64,000 bases of DNA from Erigeron canadensis (GCF_010389155.1 NC_057765.1:20106270-20170269); one strand, 5' to 3'. Counted from the stretch's first letter, positions 22,738-34,460 are shown. A program made the numbers and translations. The notes: generated by a model from the sequence alone, not told the origin.

Positions 22738-25533
22738 GTGATATATTGTAATGAATGAAGTACGTGTTATTTTGTCTTGTAGTAATTAAGTTGATGAGCC
22801 CGATGGTGAAGACAATTGGTGTGATGAAACAAGTCTTCAAAGCTTTCTTATTGTCTCTAGAGAACTTGAATCAATCTTGGTCTTGGACTTCTCAAAGTTA
22901 AAACATGATGAAATTCTCAATGTTCTTTCTGAACAGAGAATAAAATGAATGAGTCTAGAATCTTTGAAAAATTGATGAACCATGAATCAGAGTTGTCTTT
23001 TGAAGTGTGGAAGGTATAAACTTGGCTTTGGTTCTTCAATCTTCGATTCTCGAATGAAAATTTGTTTTCTTGAAATGAAGTATCAAAATGAAGTATCAAA
23101 AACTTGTACTATCCTCCTTGATGTATGCTTTGGAGCTTCTAGATCAAGTATTATCATATGACTTTGAATGATCATGAATGAAATGTGTTGATGAAGACTC
23201 TTTCGAAGCTTTATTTCTTTGTCTTGAATCTTCCAATCAATCTTTCAACTTTTGTAGCTTTGATCTTTGTTATTTTGACTTAAACACCTTGGAGAGTAAA
23301 CTTTTGAGCAAAACTTGAATAAATCTCTTATGAAAAATCATGCTCCCCGTCAATTCATGAGTGTAAGCATTTTGAAGCATTTTTGGACATCATATCCTTA
23401 TCTTTGTAATTATCTTTTTTCAAGTCAAGAACTCAATTATTAAAATGAACAACTCAAATTTGAAAATCTGAGCTCAATAGATTGAAATTCCATTAAGTGC
23501 AAGTTTTCCCATCAATCCCATACACTAAGTATTCTCTCTTATCTTTTATCCGTAACCTCCATACACTCACTACAACCTTCTTACTAACTCCATGTTTGCA
23601 CAAATCAAGCTCAGAGGTTTTCTTTCTCAATCAATCATAATCTATTTCTCCCCCTCTTAATGACAAAGTTGGGAACCAATGTCATTATGCAAACATTGAT
23701 CGATAAAACTAGATTTGCATGGAGAAATATCAAACGACAACATATCAATCCATTTCAATAGTCCCAACTCAAAGAATCCTAAGGATACAAATCAAAATGT
23801 AAGGTTGAAGTTGTAGGTACAAACGTTATAGTATGGTGTTGGTGGTTTTTGTGTTTGTGGGATGAGAAATGAAAAACCGGATAAGGATGATCCATTAACA
23901 TGTTCAAAAATCAAAAAGATTAATGAAATGACCGATAGAAATGTATGACATTTTTCGGATTTCCTATGTATCATTGAAATATGCACAAAACAAATTTTCT
24001 AACATAGTTTGGTCTTGTAGTTTATTCAACTACGAGATTGCTTCAAAGAATAGAAATCATGGTCAGTGTCACCTAAGGCGTTCGATAACCACAATCTATT
24101 ATCCTTAAAGACTTTTTAGGAAACATCCGAGGTCACTGATAGACTTCTCGTTCACTCAATAATCACATAAATGTAATTATGAGACCTACGTTCAATGTTG
24201 GAAAAGATATTAGCATTGATAGGATTTCCATTTGATCATAGTGGAATATCAATTAAGATATCACTACAAATGTTCCGGCTATATCACATAGATATGCAAT
24301 AATATCACAAAGATATGACTCAAATGTGTCTTAAGAAAATGAATAAGGATCAAATTAATGATCAAGCAAGATAGCTCTAGACACAACGTGATCAATTGAA
24401 GTCGGGGACTGGAGCAGAATGTCTCTCTTTTTCAATATCAACAACTTCCAAATGAAGAGTCAATAGAAATGTAAAAAATCTCCGTGAGAAATGAAACAAG
24501 TATTTGTTAAGAAACACTTGAGTGGTTCATGAAGTCTTAATCAAGATATCAACAAATGACATCTGATATAAATGTGTTTTACCCGGCGATTTTGAGAAAT
24601 TTAGGGAAGGGTGTCATTTCTTTCAACCTTTTTCTCACAACATATCACAATAACCTCTAACTTTTTGACTTTACTCCCTCCATCCTATTTGCACGAAACC
24701 ATCATCTCTCAAAATAGAAGTGAATACTCCGGGGTTAGAATTCATCGGCGATGATGAAGTTCATGGAGTGAATGAATCGCTCATGTGCAAACTAAACACC
24801 GAACTTCAACTGATGAAAAATCATTTGAAAATCATCAAATGTGTGTATGAAAATGATTTGAAAACACATTTGAAGTTTTGAATATTTTGAAATCACAAAC
24901 TCCCCCATAATCTATGCAAAGGTAGATCTTAAAAGTTTTCCATAGAAAGGTAGAGCAAAAATTGGTTTTTGTGAAGTTAAAAAAGTAAAATCTTTATTGC
25001 GATATATACTTGAAAAAAATTTGAGAGTCTAAAAGAGAACAAGATTTTAAGAAACACAAAGTTTTGCGTCAACAACAATATTCATAGTAAGACTACTAGG
25101 GAGTACACAAAGGCGTTCAATCCTTCGCATCTTACATCAACAAGTTGGATGCAAATAAAACATTTAAGCACATTTAACTCAATCAATTGTTCACGATGAG
25201 ACAACTAGAGAGTACACAAAGGCGTTCAATCCGTCGCTTCTCATATCAACAGTTGAGAGTAACAAAATCTTTTGATAAGAAAAATAATTCTTTTGAAAAT
25301 AAATAAAACTTTTTAAGAACGGGTTATACACAGAGTATGTATAAGCCATTAAAATATAAATAACACTATAAAGCCCGGGTTACATACAGAGTATATGTAA
25401 GCCACTAAAATAAAGGAAAAAAAATAAAGAAAATCTTTTTGTTATTTTTCAAAATTTTATATTTTTGTATTTGATTTTTGTCTTTTCAAATTTTGTATTT
25501 TGTTTTTCAAGAATGTATCAAGAACAAAATAAG
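22738..25533 (-). other. Long 3' non-coding region of copia element
   Basis: About 2.8 kb without a supported gene. On the element strand, extra GGGGGAG polypurine motifs occur at about 23645-23652 and 24900-24906. Two direct repeat pairs lie near its start: CTAGNGAGTACACAAAGGCG at about 25097 and 25207, and a TATACACAGAGTATGTATAAGCC-like pair at about 25325 and 25382. Short ORFs (22917, 23792) show no protein family. Confidence 0.7.
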
Positions 25534-26585
25534 TTAAGGTTCACGATTTAACATGCCAAGCTTAGAGATAAGAAAGTTAAACCTTTTCTCATCCAATGGT
25601 CTAGTGAACAAATCTGAAAGTTGGTAGTCAGTTCCCACAAAGTAGAGTTCGATGTCACCTTTCTCAATATGATCTTTGAGAAAAGTAATATCTCACATCT
25701 ATATGCTTTGATCGAGAGTGGTTTACTGAGTTGACTGCAATAGCAATGGCACTTTGAGAGTCACAATAGATATGATCATATTTTAGACCATAATCAGTAA
25801 GTTGAGTCTTCATCCATAACACTTGAGCACAACAACTAGCCGCAACCACATATTCAGCTTCAACTGTTGATAGTGACACAGTTTTGTTTCTTGGAAGACC
25901 AACTCACAATTTTATCACCCAATTGTAAAGTACCGGAAGTGCTCTTGCGATCAAGCTTACAACCTGCATAATCTGCATCTGAATAGGCAGTTAAATTGAA
26001 TCCAGTATCCCTAGGATACCAGAGACCTAAGTTGGGTGTACCCTTCAGATAACGAAATATTCGTTTCACAGCTTGAAAATGTAAATCAGTTGGAGCAGCT
26101 TGATACCTAGCACACATACATGTTGCAAACATTATATCTGGGCGAGATGCTGTAAGATACAACAATGAACCAATCATACTTCTATATCTCTTTTGGTCAA
26201 ATGGTTTCCCATTTTTATCAGCATTAATATTTGTACGAGCAGCCATTGGAGTTGAAATTGAAGAACAAATAGTCATATCAAACTTTTTTAACATGTCATG
26301 AATATACTTACCTTGTGATATGAAAATACCATTTGGTAGTTGTTTGATTTGAAGACCCAAAAAGTAGTTCATTTCCCCAATCATTCTCATTTCAAAATGA
26401 TTAACCATTAGAGATGAAAAGTTTCAGCAAAATGTTTGACTGGTTGATCCAAAGATAATGTCATCAACATATATTTGGACAAGAAGAACATGCTTACCTT
26501 GTTTGCAAATGAATAGGGTAGGGTCAATTGTGCCTTTGGTAAAGCCATCTCTAATCAAGAAAGTAGATAAGGAATCATACCATGC
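25534..26585 (-). pseudogene. Copia RT C-terminus and RNase H
   Basis: The catalytic YVDDIIFG of RT is encoded at about 26445-26472, in a frame separate from the upstream RT part because of a stop near 26583. The open stretch 25860-26408 carries MNYFLGLQIKQ, YRSMIGSLLYLTASRPD and DADYAGCKLDRKSTSG. The stretch 25664-25879 carries STVEAEYVVAASCCAQ and the terminal HIDVRYYF. These are the signatures of copia RNase H. The product would finish reverse transcription. Frame changes near 25865 and 26410 and the stop near 26583 break it. Confidence 0.87.
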
Positions 26586-28118
26586 TCAGGGTGCTTGCTT
26601 AAGACGGTAGAGAGCCTTGTCTAACATGTAGACATGGTTTGGTCTTTTAGGATCAACAAAACCTTCAGGTTGTTCAACGTAAACTTCTTCTTTGAGGTCA
26701 CCATTCAAGAAAGCTGTCTTCACATCCATTTGAAATACTGTAACTGGAGCAAAAGTTTCATCGAAATCGACACCAGGTTGTTGGCAATAACCCTTTGCAA
26801 CTAATCGAGCTTTGTTCCTTACTACCACTCCATTCTCATCCTTCTTGTTCTTGAAAATCCACTTTGTGCCAATAGGTTCATCTTTTCTTGGATTTGGAAC
26901 TAATCTCCATACTTTCAGTCTTTCAAACTGAGCGAGTTCGTCTTGCATAGCTTTAACCCATTTTGGATCTCGAAGAGCTTCAGAAACAGTTTTGGGTTCA
27001 ATGTTGCTAAGAGAAAATGCAACAAGACACTCATTCACTGAAGTACGAATAGTTACTTCGGCTTGTGGATCTCCAATAATTTGCTCTGTAGGATGATCTT
27101 TTCGCATACGTGACCATTTGCGATCATGAGGAAGAGGATTTTGTTGATTGACATCAACATCATCATCATTAAAACCAGAGTTTTGCTGGGATATGGAATC
27201 ATAGCTTGGTATAACAGCTTCCTCGTAAGATGGATGATCGAAATCAAGAGGCACATATACATTTGGAGTGTTCATCTGATTGGTAGTCTGGGTATATTGG
27301 GTAGGTTGTTCTTGAACATTCACTGGAGAAGATTTATCAGGAGAGGATTGAGAAGAAGAATCATTAGAAGAGGATGAAGAACTACTACTTGAAGAAGTAG
27401 CATTTTGCTCAGAAGAACTTGATGATGATTCATGATTGTTGTCAGGAACTGGATCATGATTAAAAACTGGTTCAACAATAACTTGAGGTTCTTTATCATG
27501 AATCGGTTTAGATTTGTAGAATTCTTCAAAAAGAATATCTAACTCATCACTTGTTGGAGCTGGAAACTTCTTGAGTTTAGATGCCAAAGTAGAAGTCCTT
27601 GATGAAGTGCTTGAATCACTTGGATCATTACTTGTTGGTAGCAAACTTTCTTGCTCAAAGATCATTCCCGACATCTCATCAAACCAAACATTCATTGTTT
27701 CTTGAATTGTATTTGTTTGGCGATTATAGATTCGGTAGGCAATTGATGTCTTGGAATAACCAACAAAGTAACCTTCATCACCTTTCTTCTTGAACTTTCC
27801 AAGATTTTCCCGATCATTCAGAGTATAACAAACACACCCAAAGATATGAAAATAGTTGATGTTGGGTTTCCGTTTGTTAACAACCTCATAAGGAGTCTTC
27901 TCAAAACGCTGATTAACAATGGACCGATTCTGAGTGTGACAAGCAGTGTCAAAAGCTTCAGCCCACATGTTGGAAGGTAACTTAGAATAAGCAAGCATGG
28001 TTCTTGCAGCTTCCACAAGTGTTCGATTTCTCCTTTCAACGACACCGTTTTGTTGTGGGGTACGAACCGCAGAGAATTGGTGAGTAATACCTTTGGATTT
28101 ACAAAATTCATCCAACAC
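26586..28118 (-). pseudogene. Copia integrase C-terminus and RT N-terminus (510-residue open stretch)
   Basis: The longest open stretch in the window. It begins inside the integrase core ([10 protein letters not shown], then [15 protein letters not shown] with the catalytic Glu) and passes through the GKF-type C-terminal domain ([16 protein letters not shown]) and a serine/asparagine-rich linker (residues about 215-300). It then enters RT with [21 protein letters not shown] and [11 protein letters not shown]. Between ETFAPV and VFQMDVK about 17-18 residues found in copy B and other copia RTs are absent, an in-frame deletion near 26740 removing part of the palm. It is part of the polyprotein and ends at a stop next to the LKQAP motif. 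Confidence 0.9.
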
Positions 28119-28925
28119 GGCATTTTCGAACTCAGTTCCGTTATCCGAACGGATGTAACGGACTGGAAGTTGAAGATTTACTTGAGTAGAAGTGATGGAA
28201 ATCGATCAAAGTTTGAGTTGTTTCATCTTTGGAGGCAAGAAACTTGACCCAAGTATATCTTGAATAATCATCAACAATAGCCAAGATGTATCTCTTCCCA
28301 TTTCGGCTTTGTACTTTCATCGGCCCACAAAGATCCATGTGAAGCAAATGAAGAGGTGCTAATGAATTTGGAGATTTCTTAGGTTTATGAGAAGTTCGTT
28401 TAATCTTCCCAACATCACAAGAAGGACACACATGCTCACTTTCATACTTTTAGTCTGGAAAGCCTTCAACAAGATGCTTGTTGACCAAAGTATTGATGGT
28501 AGGAAAATTTAGGTGAGAAACCCTTCTATGCCACAGCCAAGAATTCTTTGATGTAGCTTTCGAAATGAGACAAATATTATCGGTTGGCTGGTTATCATTG
28601 AGATTAACGGTAAAAAGGTTATCATCGCGGTCGCCACACAAAATGTCAACTCCTTCTAGAGTTTGAATTTTACAAAGAGATTGTCGAAAAAGAACTTGAA
28701 GATTGTTGTCACAAAATTGTCCAACACTGAACAAGTTATGACTTAATCCTTCAACATAATGAACTTTTTTAATGACAATTCCATTGCGTTCAATGTCACC
28801 ATAGCCTAAGATAGGAGCGAAATTGTTGTTACCAAACCAAACAGTTCCCATGAATCGTTCGATAAAGTTCTTGAGCAATGCTTTATTGCCAGCCATGTGT
28901 TTTGAACACCCGGAATCGAAATCAA
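28119..28925 (-). pseudogene. Copia protease and integrase N-terminus
   Basis: The catalytic DSGCSKHM of the protease is encoded at about 28896-28919. The stretch 28450-28896 continues through the protease fold and into the integrase zinc-binding domain (WHRRVSHLNF). A stop at 28450 separates the CPSCDVGKIKR cysteine pair. The catalytic core HMDLCGP and DDYSRYTWVKFL follow in 28141-28431. A frameshift near 28190 and the next open stretch carry the rest of the core. A stop in the linker just before DSG (28932) may be the natural Gag-Pol boundary or decay. Confidence 0.85.
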
Positions 28926-31900
28926 ATAGAATTAACCGACTTTAGGTACCCACTTGAAGACGGGTCCTTTGTGGTTAGTTAAAACAGGCAGGGTATATAA
29001 CTTAGGATACGCATACAAACATGCTTTAGAATCAACATAGGCATTAACAAGCACATTATTAACAAGCACATTTGGATTAAACAAACGAACATCAACACAT
29101 GAATGAAAAGTAACATGTCTACCAGCATTCAAACTATACACATGAGAATTAACATTGTTTACAACATCACAATGCATAGCCTTGGCACCATTAACATTTG
29201 TTTTTAAAGAGGATTTAAAAGATAAATTGTTTGACACATCAGAGACAAGCTTCTTCTTACTACCCGCTTTTCTCCTTTGCCTTTTCTTCCTTTTCTCAAC
29301 TTTAGTGATCTTAAAGACTTAGCTACCCATTTAGACTCACTAATCAAGCTCTTTCCACTTATTGGATTGACACTAAGAAGATTAGAACGAGTGTTTTGAA
29401 GCACTTTTATCTTTTTAGACTCTTTTGGAGGTGCGGAAACTTCTTGTCTCTTAGGTTTATCATGAGAAAACCAGCCATATCTATCCCTATACCTAGTTGC
29501 ACCATTTGAAGCATCCCTAGTTAGCAAAACTGAGCTAGATTTAGACACTTTAGGTAATGAACTAGATTAAGAGTTAGATGAAGAAATATTTGAATTGATT
29601 TCCAGAAGCTTCACTTTGTTGTATTTGATTTTGGGAATGGTCTCAACTTGTTTGGTTTTGACATGTTTTTCCGTGGTAGGACACTTTGTTTTTAACTTAT
29701 TGATTCTTGGTTTTGTGACAGTCTTTAGTTCAGTCTTGACAAGTTTTGGAATAACTCGTTTCTGTGAATAATATGAAGTTGGATCTTTGGAAAACAATTT
29801 TGGAGATTCCTCTTTTGATTCAACTTTGATTTTGGTAGATTCAATCTTTTTCTCAGTTTCAGAATCAAAAGCATATTCTTCCTCCATGAATTTATCAAAA
29901 TCATCTTTTGTGAAAGGTTTAACCGGAGAGATTTTGAAAAATCAGGAATCTTATCCAACTTCACACTATGGGTAGTCTCAGAAATTAGATCAACTTGAAC
30001 TGACACATCTTTGGTTTCACAAGAAATTAGAGTAGAAGTATCAACACCTATACTAGCACTAAGCTTGGGGTGAACACTTAACTCTTCAAGAGAATCAGAA
30101 GTGAAAAACCTATAGTAGTACCATATCAAAACTAAACTATGTGCAAGTTCGTCATTGGATAAATCAGTTTGCACATAATCATCAGCTATAGTAGTAGCAG
30201 TTTGACATGAACACTCAAGAGAATCAATCAAGGTCTGGGTGGAGGAATCAGTAGATGAAACACAAGTAGTCTGAGTGGAATGGTCTACTACAACACTTAG
30301 ATTAGTTTGAGTAGAAACATTCACACAAACTTTCTTGGTGTCTACATCAATTAATTCATTCTCTGAACTTTGATTTTGAGGCTTGAGATGATCAATGACT
30401 TGTTGTTGAGAATTCACCTTTTGTTGTAAACCTTCTATTTATTTTTCCAAAATTATGGATGGAACATACATTTTAGTAGGTTTAGGTGAAATACCAATTG
30501 ACTCTTGGTTTTTAAAATTTGATGCTATTTCTTCTAATTTGAAAATTGAAGATTCTTTAAAATTATAGGAAGCATTTATAGCATCATAGTTAACCAAAAA
30601 TTCAGTTTGAGGTATTTTCTCAACATCATCAGTCTCAAATTCGTCATCCAGTGGACGAATAAATTGTTGTACCATACCAAGGCGAAGAAATTTTTCATCA
30701 TACAAAGGTCCAATTTGGTCTTTTGCCTTTTGTAATGGAGTGATATTCTCAAATCCCAATCCATGAAGAAGTTCCGATTTGTCAATTTTCAACTTGTTGA
30801 AATAGGCGGTAAAATCCAAAAGAGGGTTTTGTTCAACTTTATATAACTTCTCTTGATAAAAAAATATATTCTTTTTGAATTCCTCAATTTGGTTTTTAAG
30901 ATTTTCAATCTCAACACCTTTCAAAAAACAAGTATGATTTAAATTAGAAATCTTTATTTTTAGTTCAACATTGTTTGGTTTGGATTCTTGAAGCTTTTTA
31001 TTAAGAATATCAACATCCATTTGTCTAGCATTTGCTCAAAGCCACTCATTGGTCTTTTGAATTTCAAGATCTTGATTGGCTTTTTCAAGATCATGAATGG
31101 TCTTTTCAAGATTGTGACATTTATGTAATAACTTAGAATCAGGAGAGGCATGCAACTCACATTCTTTAACCAACATCCTTTCTTTGTATGATTGAAAGTC
31201 TTGTTTAATAGTATCATGATCAAAAAGTAATTTTGAATATTCTTCAAAGAGTTTTGAAAATTCACTTTTAGAAAATGAAATACTATTTTTCAACATCTTA
31301 TTTTTGTTGGTTAATGACGTGATATGAGTTGTCAAATTTGATAAAGCTAAATCAAACGACTCTTTATCTTTAACTATTGAAAAAGCAGAGTGTAAATTTA
31401 CCTCATCATCCGGGTACTCATCATCAGTGCTTTCAGCCTCAAAAGCTTTGTCCTTGGCCAACCTCGCCATGAAACACACATTTGCAGAGAGATCTTCATC
31501 TTCATCATCCGAGAGCAACAACCATTTGTCATCTTCAGCAAGGAATGCATGACCGGCTTCCACTTGCTTTGCCAACAACATCTTCTGCTTGTAATACTCA
31601 TAGTTCCACTTACGAGGTTGCTTGCAATCAATTGCAAAATGACCAGGATTTCCACAATTGTAGCACTTTTTATCAGAAGCTTTACCTTTCTCAACAACTT
31701 GTTTGTCATAACCTTCAACTTTCTTTTCAACATGCTTGGATCCACTTGATTCCACCTTGACCATTATTCTTAGAATGATAGTGTTCCTTCTTTGGAAATG
31801 CACTTGTGGAAGAAGTGCGGAGATTATTGTTTGTTGGCCTCGCTTTGTAGAACTTTTTCTTGAAGTGCTTGGTAACTAAAGTAAGAGCTTGATATAATTC

Positions 31901-32710
31901 GTCAGAAACACCATCTCTTGGAGCCAACATATCATCTCCCTCCTCATCAGATGAAGAAACAACTACCATTTGCCTTTTAAGAGCTTCAGAAACCTTCTTT
32001 TCAACAATTAATGCCAAAGGATCAGAAGATACAACTTCTAGCATTTTGTTTGATAAAGCTTTGTTTAGGACTTGATGTTCATTGAGTTTGAAGGATTCAT
32101 GAAGATTATGGATGGAGAACTTGGCCAGATTTTGATGTTGCTTAATCTGAGTTCCATAATCTTCCCACTCAGGACCAAGAGCTTTGATGAATTTGATGTT
32201 TAACTCAATCTCTGATTTCTTGACATTGTTCTTCCTAAGTTCATTTATGACATTGCAAAATCTACAGTAGACAGCCTCTAGAGATTAATTTGGCAATTTG
32301 CTGAAGTTGTCAAACCCAGTCAACACATTTGTCAATCTAATTGTTGAAGTTAGGTCAGATCCTTCCATTTGTCTTGCCACCTCATCCCATATCTCCTTGG
32401 CTGTATCATAAGAATCAACAGAACCATAGATTTCATCTGGTAGTGCTTTGTATAAGCATGATCTAGCTCTGTTATCTGCAGTTGTTCGATCTTTTTGTTC
32501 AGCATTCAAAAGATCAAGAGTGAGTATTGCACCAATAGTGGGATGACGATGAACTGCAAGTCCATTAAGAATGGAATCTTTAAGTAGGTGACCATTTGGT
32601 TGACATTCCACATAGTCCATGAATCTTTTCTTCCATGGTCCATAAAAATCACGGTAGAGAACTGGAGGTCTTGTATCTGAACCTAAAGCCAATGCTTCAC
32701 GAGAAGCCAT
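28926..32710 (-). pseudogene. Giant copia Gag with zinc knuckle, coiled coil and TQT ladder
   Basis: It starts at MASREALA (32710) with a UBN2-type copia capsid domain (KKRFMDYVE, SCLYKALPDEIY, AKEIWDEVARQM). A CX2CX4HX4C zinc knuckle (CYNCGNPGHFAIDC) lies at about 31623-31668. After that comes an extension of more than 800 residues: an acidic stretch, long coiled coil (about 31400-30650), a ladder of TQT motifs (30160-30330), then a Lys-rich segment (29570-29880). The coiled coil and ladder are in one frame broken only by stops at 31036 and 30439, so they were a single polypeptide. Frame changes occur near 32285, 31740, 29930 and 29560. Gag forms the particle; the extension probably recruits host factors. 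Confidence 0.83.
30160..30330 (-). other. Predicted multivalent LC8-binding ladder in Gag extension
   Basis: On the minus strand the frame encodes VSTQTN, HSTQTT, SSTQTL, CSCQTA and YVQTD, with the central Gln 12, 12, 11 and 11 residues apart, and a later VSVQVD about 58 residues on. The [TVC]Q[TV] core is the anchor of dynein light chain LC8 ligands, and 10-15 residue spacing is typical of multivalent LC8 ladders. Placement after a coiled coil fits. Binding itself is a prediction. Confidence 0.6.
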
Positions 32711-33879
32711 TTGAAATTGATTTGATTTGAAAAGAGATTTGGATTAAGATTTGATGAAACTGGGAAACAAAACGATCTTGGATGAGATCGTCCTAGAAGA
32801 TCGTATTGACAGGAGATCGTCTTAAGTGAAAGACAGTTGAGACGATTTGAATGAGATCGTCTTGGAAACTTTGAGTGAAATTTGGTTAAGTATTGAAAAT
32901 GAAATTGAAATTGAGTTAATTTGTTGAAAATAAATGAAATGAAATGAATTGAAACGATCTTGAGAGAATCATTTTGGAATATGGAAATGAAACGGTCTTA
33001 ATGAAGATCGTCTTGGGTTTTGATGACTTGTGAAAATTTTCTAAGTATTTTTGAGAAAAATGGACAAAGTTTTAGTATGAAATGGAATGAAAGAAATTTG
33101 AGCAAAACCAATCAATAAGATCAGTTACCCAGGAAGTGTGTGATTCCCAATCACAACGACTTCAAATGTTCAACCAAACCACAACACCTTGCACAAGAAA
33201 CTGAGACGATCTTGTCAGGATCGTCTTGGCTTTCTGTCACAAAACTTAACAATTTTCAAATACTTTTAAGTATTTGAATTGACCAAACCGATCCTTACGG
33301 ATTAGTTAGCCACAAACAAACACTTAACCTCACAACCACTTGCTAGAACGATCTTGAGGAGATCGTCCTACAAGATACAAAGCACAAAGTATGAGAAATG
33401 AATAATCAAGCACTGAGACGATCTGAGAAAGATCGTCCTAGTGAAGATCGTCTGGAGGTCATCTTTTTCATCACAACAGTTTGCAAAAACTCCATTGATA
33501 ACTTTTAAAGCTTCAATATCTTTCGAATTACTTGGAGTTAGAACCTGAAATCACTTGCAAAATGTTTGTAATCACGTCCGCAACAAATCCTTGAAAAAAA
33601 TTCAGCTAATAACACAACATAATCAAAATCCAAATTTTTTGAGCGCCAAAAACCAAAAATTCAATCTTGAGAATTCGATTGAATTGGAATGTAAAACTTG
33701 ACAGAATTTATTTTTGAGATATGAGGAATCTATTGGTGAACAAAAATTGATGATTTTATGTGTTTTAATCGACGAAAAATGATGAAACAGGGGACGGTAT
33801 GAAAAACGGTTTTTGATATGAATTTGGATGAAAATTGAGATCAAAATCAGTTATGGATCGATATCAAAGTGATGTTTTT
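32711..33879 (-). other. Leader of copia element with ACGATCTT/AGATCGT array
   Basis: About 1.2 kb between Gag start and primer site with no supported gene. Between 32771 and 33453 about sixteen copies of ACGATCT or its complement AGATCGT occur, mostly as facing pairs 4-8 bases apart (for example 32772/32785, 33206/33217, 33348/33359, 33418/33430). They could form small hairpins in RNA or paired protein sites in DNA. Confidence 0.7.
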
Positions 33880-33890
33880 CTCTGATACCA
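33880..33890 (-). other. Primer-binding site of minus-strand copia element
   Basis: CTCTGATACCA on the plus strand reads TGGTATCAGAG on the minus strand, complementary to the 3' end of initiator Met tRNA. It lies 2 bases inside the 5' LTR. Confidence 0.92.
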
Positions 33891-33892
33891 AA

Positions 33893-34204
33893 TGTTATAA
33901 CACGATTTCTTCTCTGGATTTGATCTCAACAATGGCGGATCAAGTGTGTGTGTTCTTGGTGTGTTTAGTGTGTGTGTGATTTCTAGAGAGAGAGAGATTG
34001 GAACGAACTGGATTAAGTGTATGTAAAAAATGGATCAAAGGCTTATGATTTCTAAGGAGTTGAGGGTATTTATAGTCTAAATCTACAATTAAGCTAATTA
34101 ACACTCCTAGTCCCCCAACCTTAGAAATCATTTAACCATGTCTTAACAACAACTAAGTCCACTAATTTAAATTACAATTTATCACTATTTTTGGATTTCT
34201 AACA
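33893..34204 (-). repeat. 5' LTR of minus-strand copia element
   Basis: 312 bp, TGTTATAACACG...TTTCTAACA on the plus strand, nearly identical to 22413-22725. TATA-like GACTATAAATACCC on the element strand at about 34067-34080. Followed by the target duplication CGTAC (34205-34209). Confidence 0.95.
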
Positions 34205-34460
34205 CGTACCGAAGCCTTTTGGGGTGTTTTCCTATAAATACCGAACCCTAACAAAGATTAGGGTTGAATATTTGCCGAAATATCAAACATATGTTGCAAG
34301 TTAAATCGTCAAAGGATTGTTCCGGTAGCCCGAAGAAGATCTGCGAGGCAGCAGGTGATCTAGGGGCTTTGTTGTGAATCACCAAGTTATAGAAAGGGAT
34401 TCCGCACCTCTGGATAACTGGAGCAAACTATTAACGATCTGATTCAAGAGGACTTACAAG

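Larger units (their letters stand above)
22413..34204 (-). mobile_element. Full-length Ty1/copia (Sirevirus-like) element, minus strand
   Basis: It is an 11.8-kb element with 313-bp and 312-bp LTRs and the target duplication CGTAC (22408-22412 and 34205-34209). The initiator-Met primer site is beside the right LTR and a polypurine tract beside the left one. Reading leftwards, the order is leader array, Gag with a zinc knuckle and very long extension, protease, integrase, RT, RNase H and a 2.8-kb 3' region with further internal polypurine motifs. The copia order (integrase before RT), long Gag and multiple polypurine tracts fit the Sirevirus lineage, but no Env-like gene is seen. Stops, frameshifts and an RT deletion make it non-autonomous. 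Confidence 0.93.
22126..34458 (+). repeat. Shared Sirevirus LTR (22126-22412 and 34210-34458), interrupted
   Basis: TGTAAGTGCACG at 22126 to ...GGACTTACA at 34458 is an LTR of about 536 bp, matching 52464-52992. It follows copy A's polypurine tract and precedes copy B's primer-binding site, so it is both a 3' and a 5' LTR. A TATA-like CCTATAAATACC lies at 34230-34241. Palindromic TACGACCTCGTA-type motifs fill the part upstream of it (22283-22410). A copia element is inserted between the two halves with the target duplication CGTAC. Confidence 0.92.
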
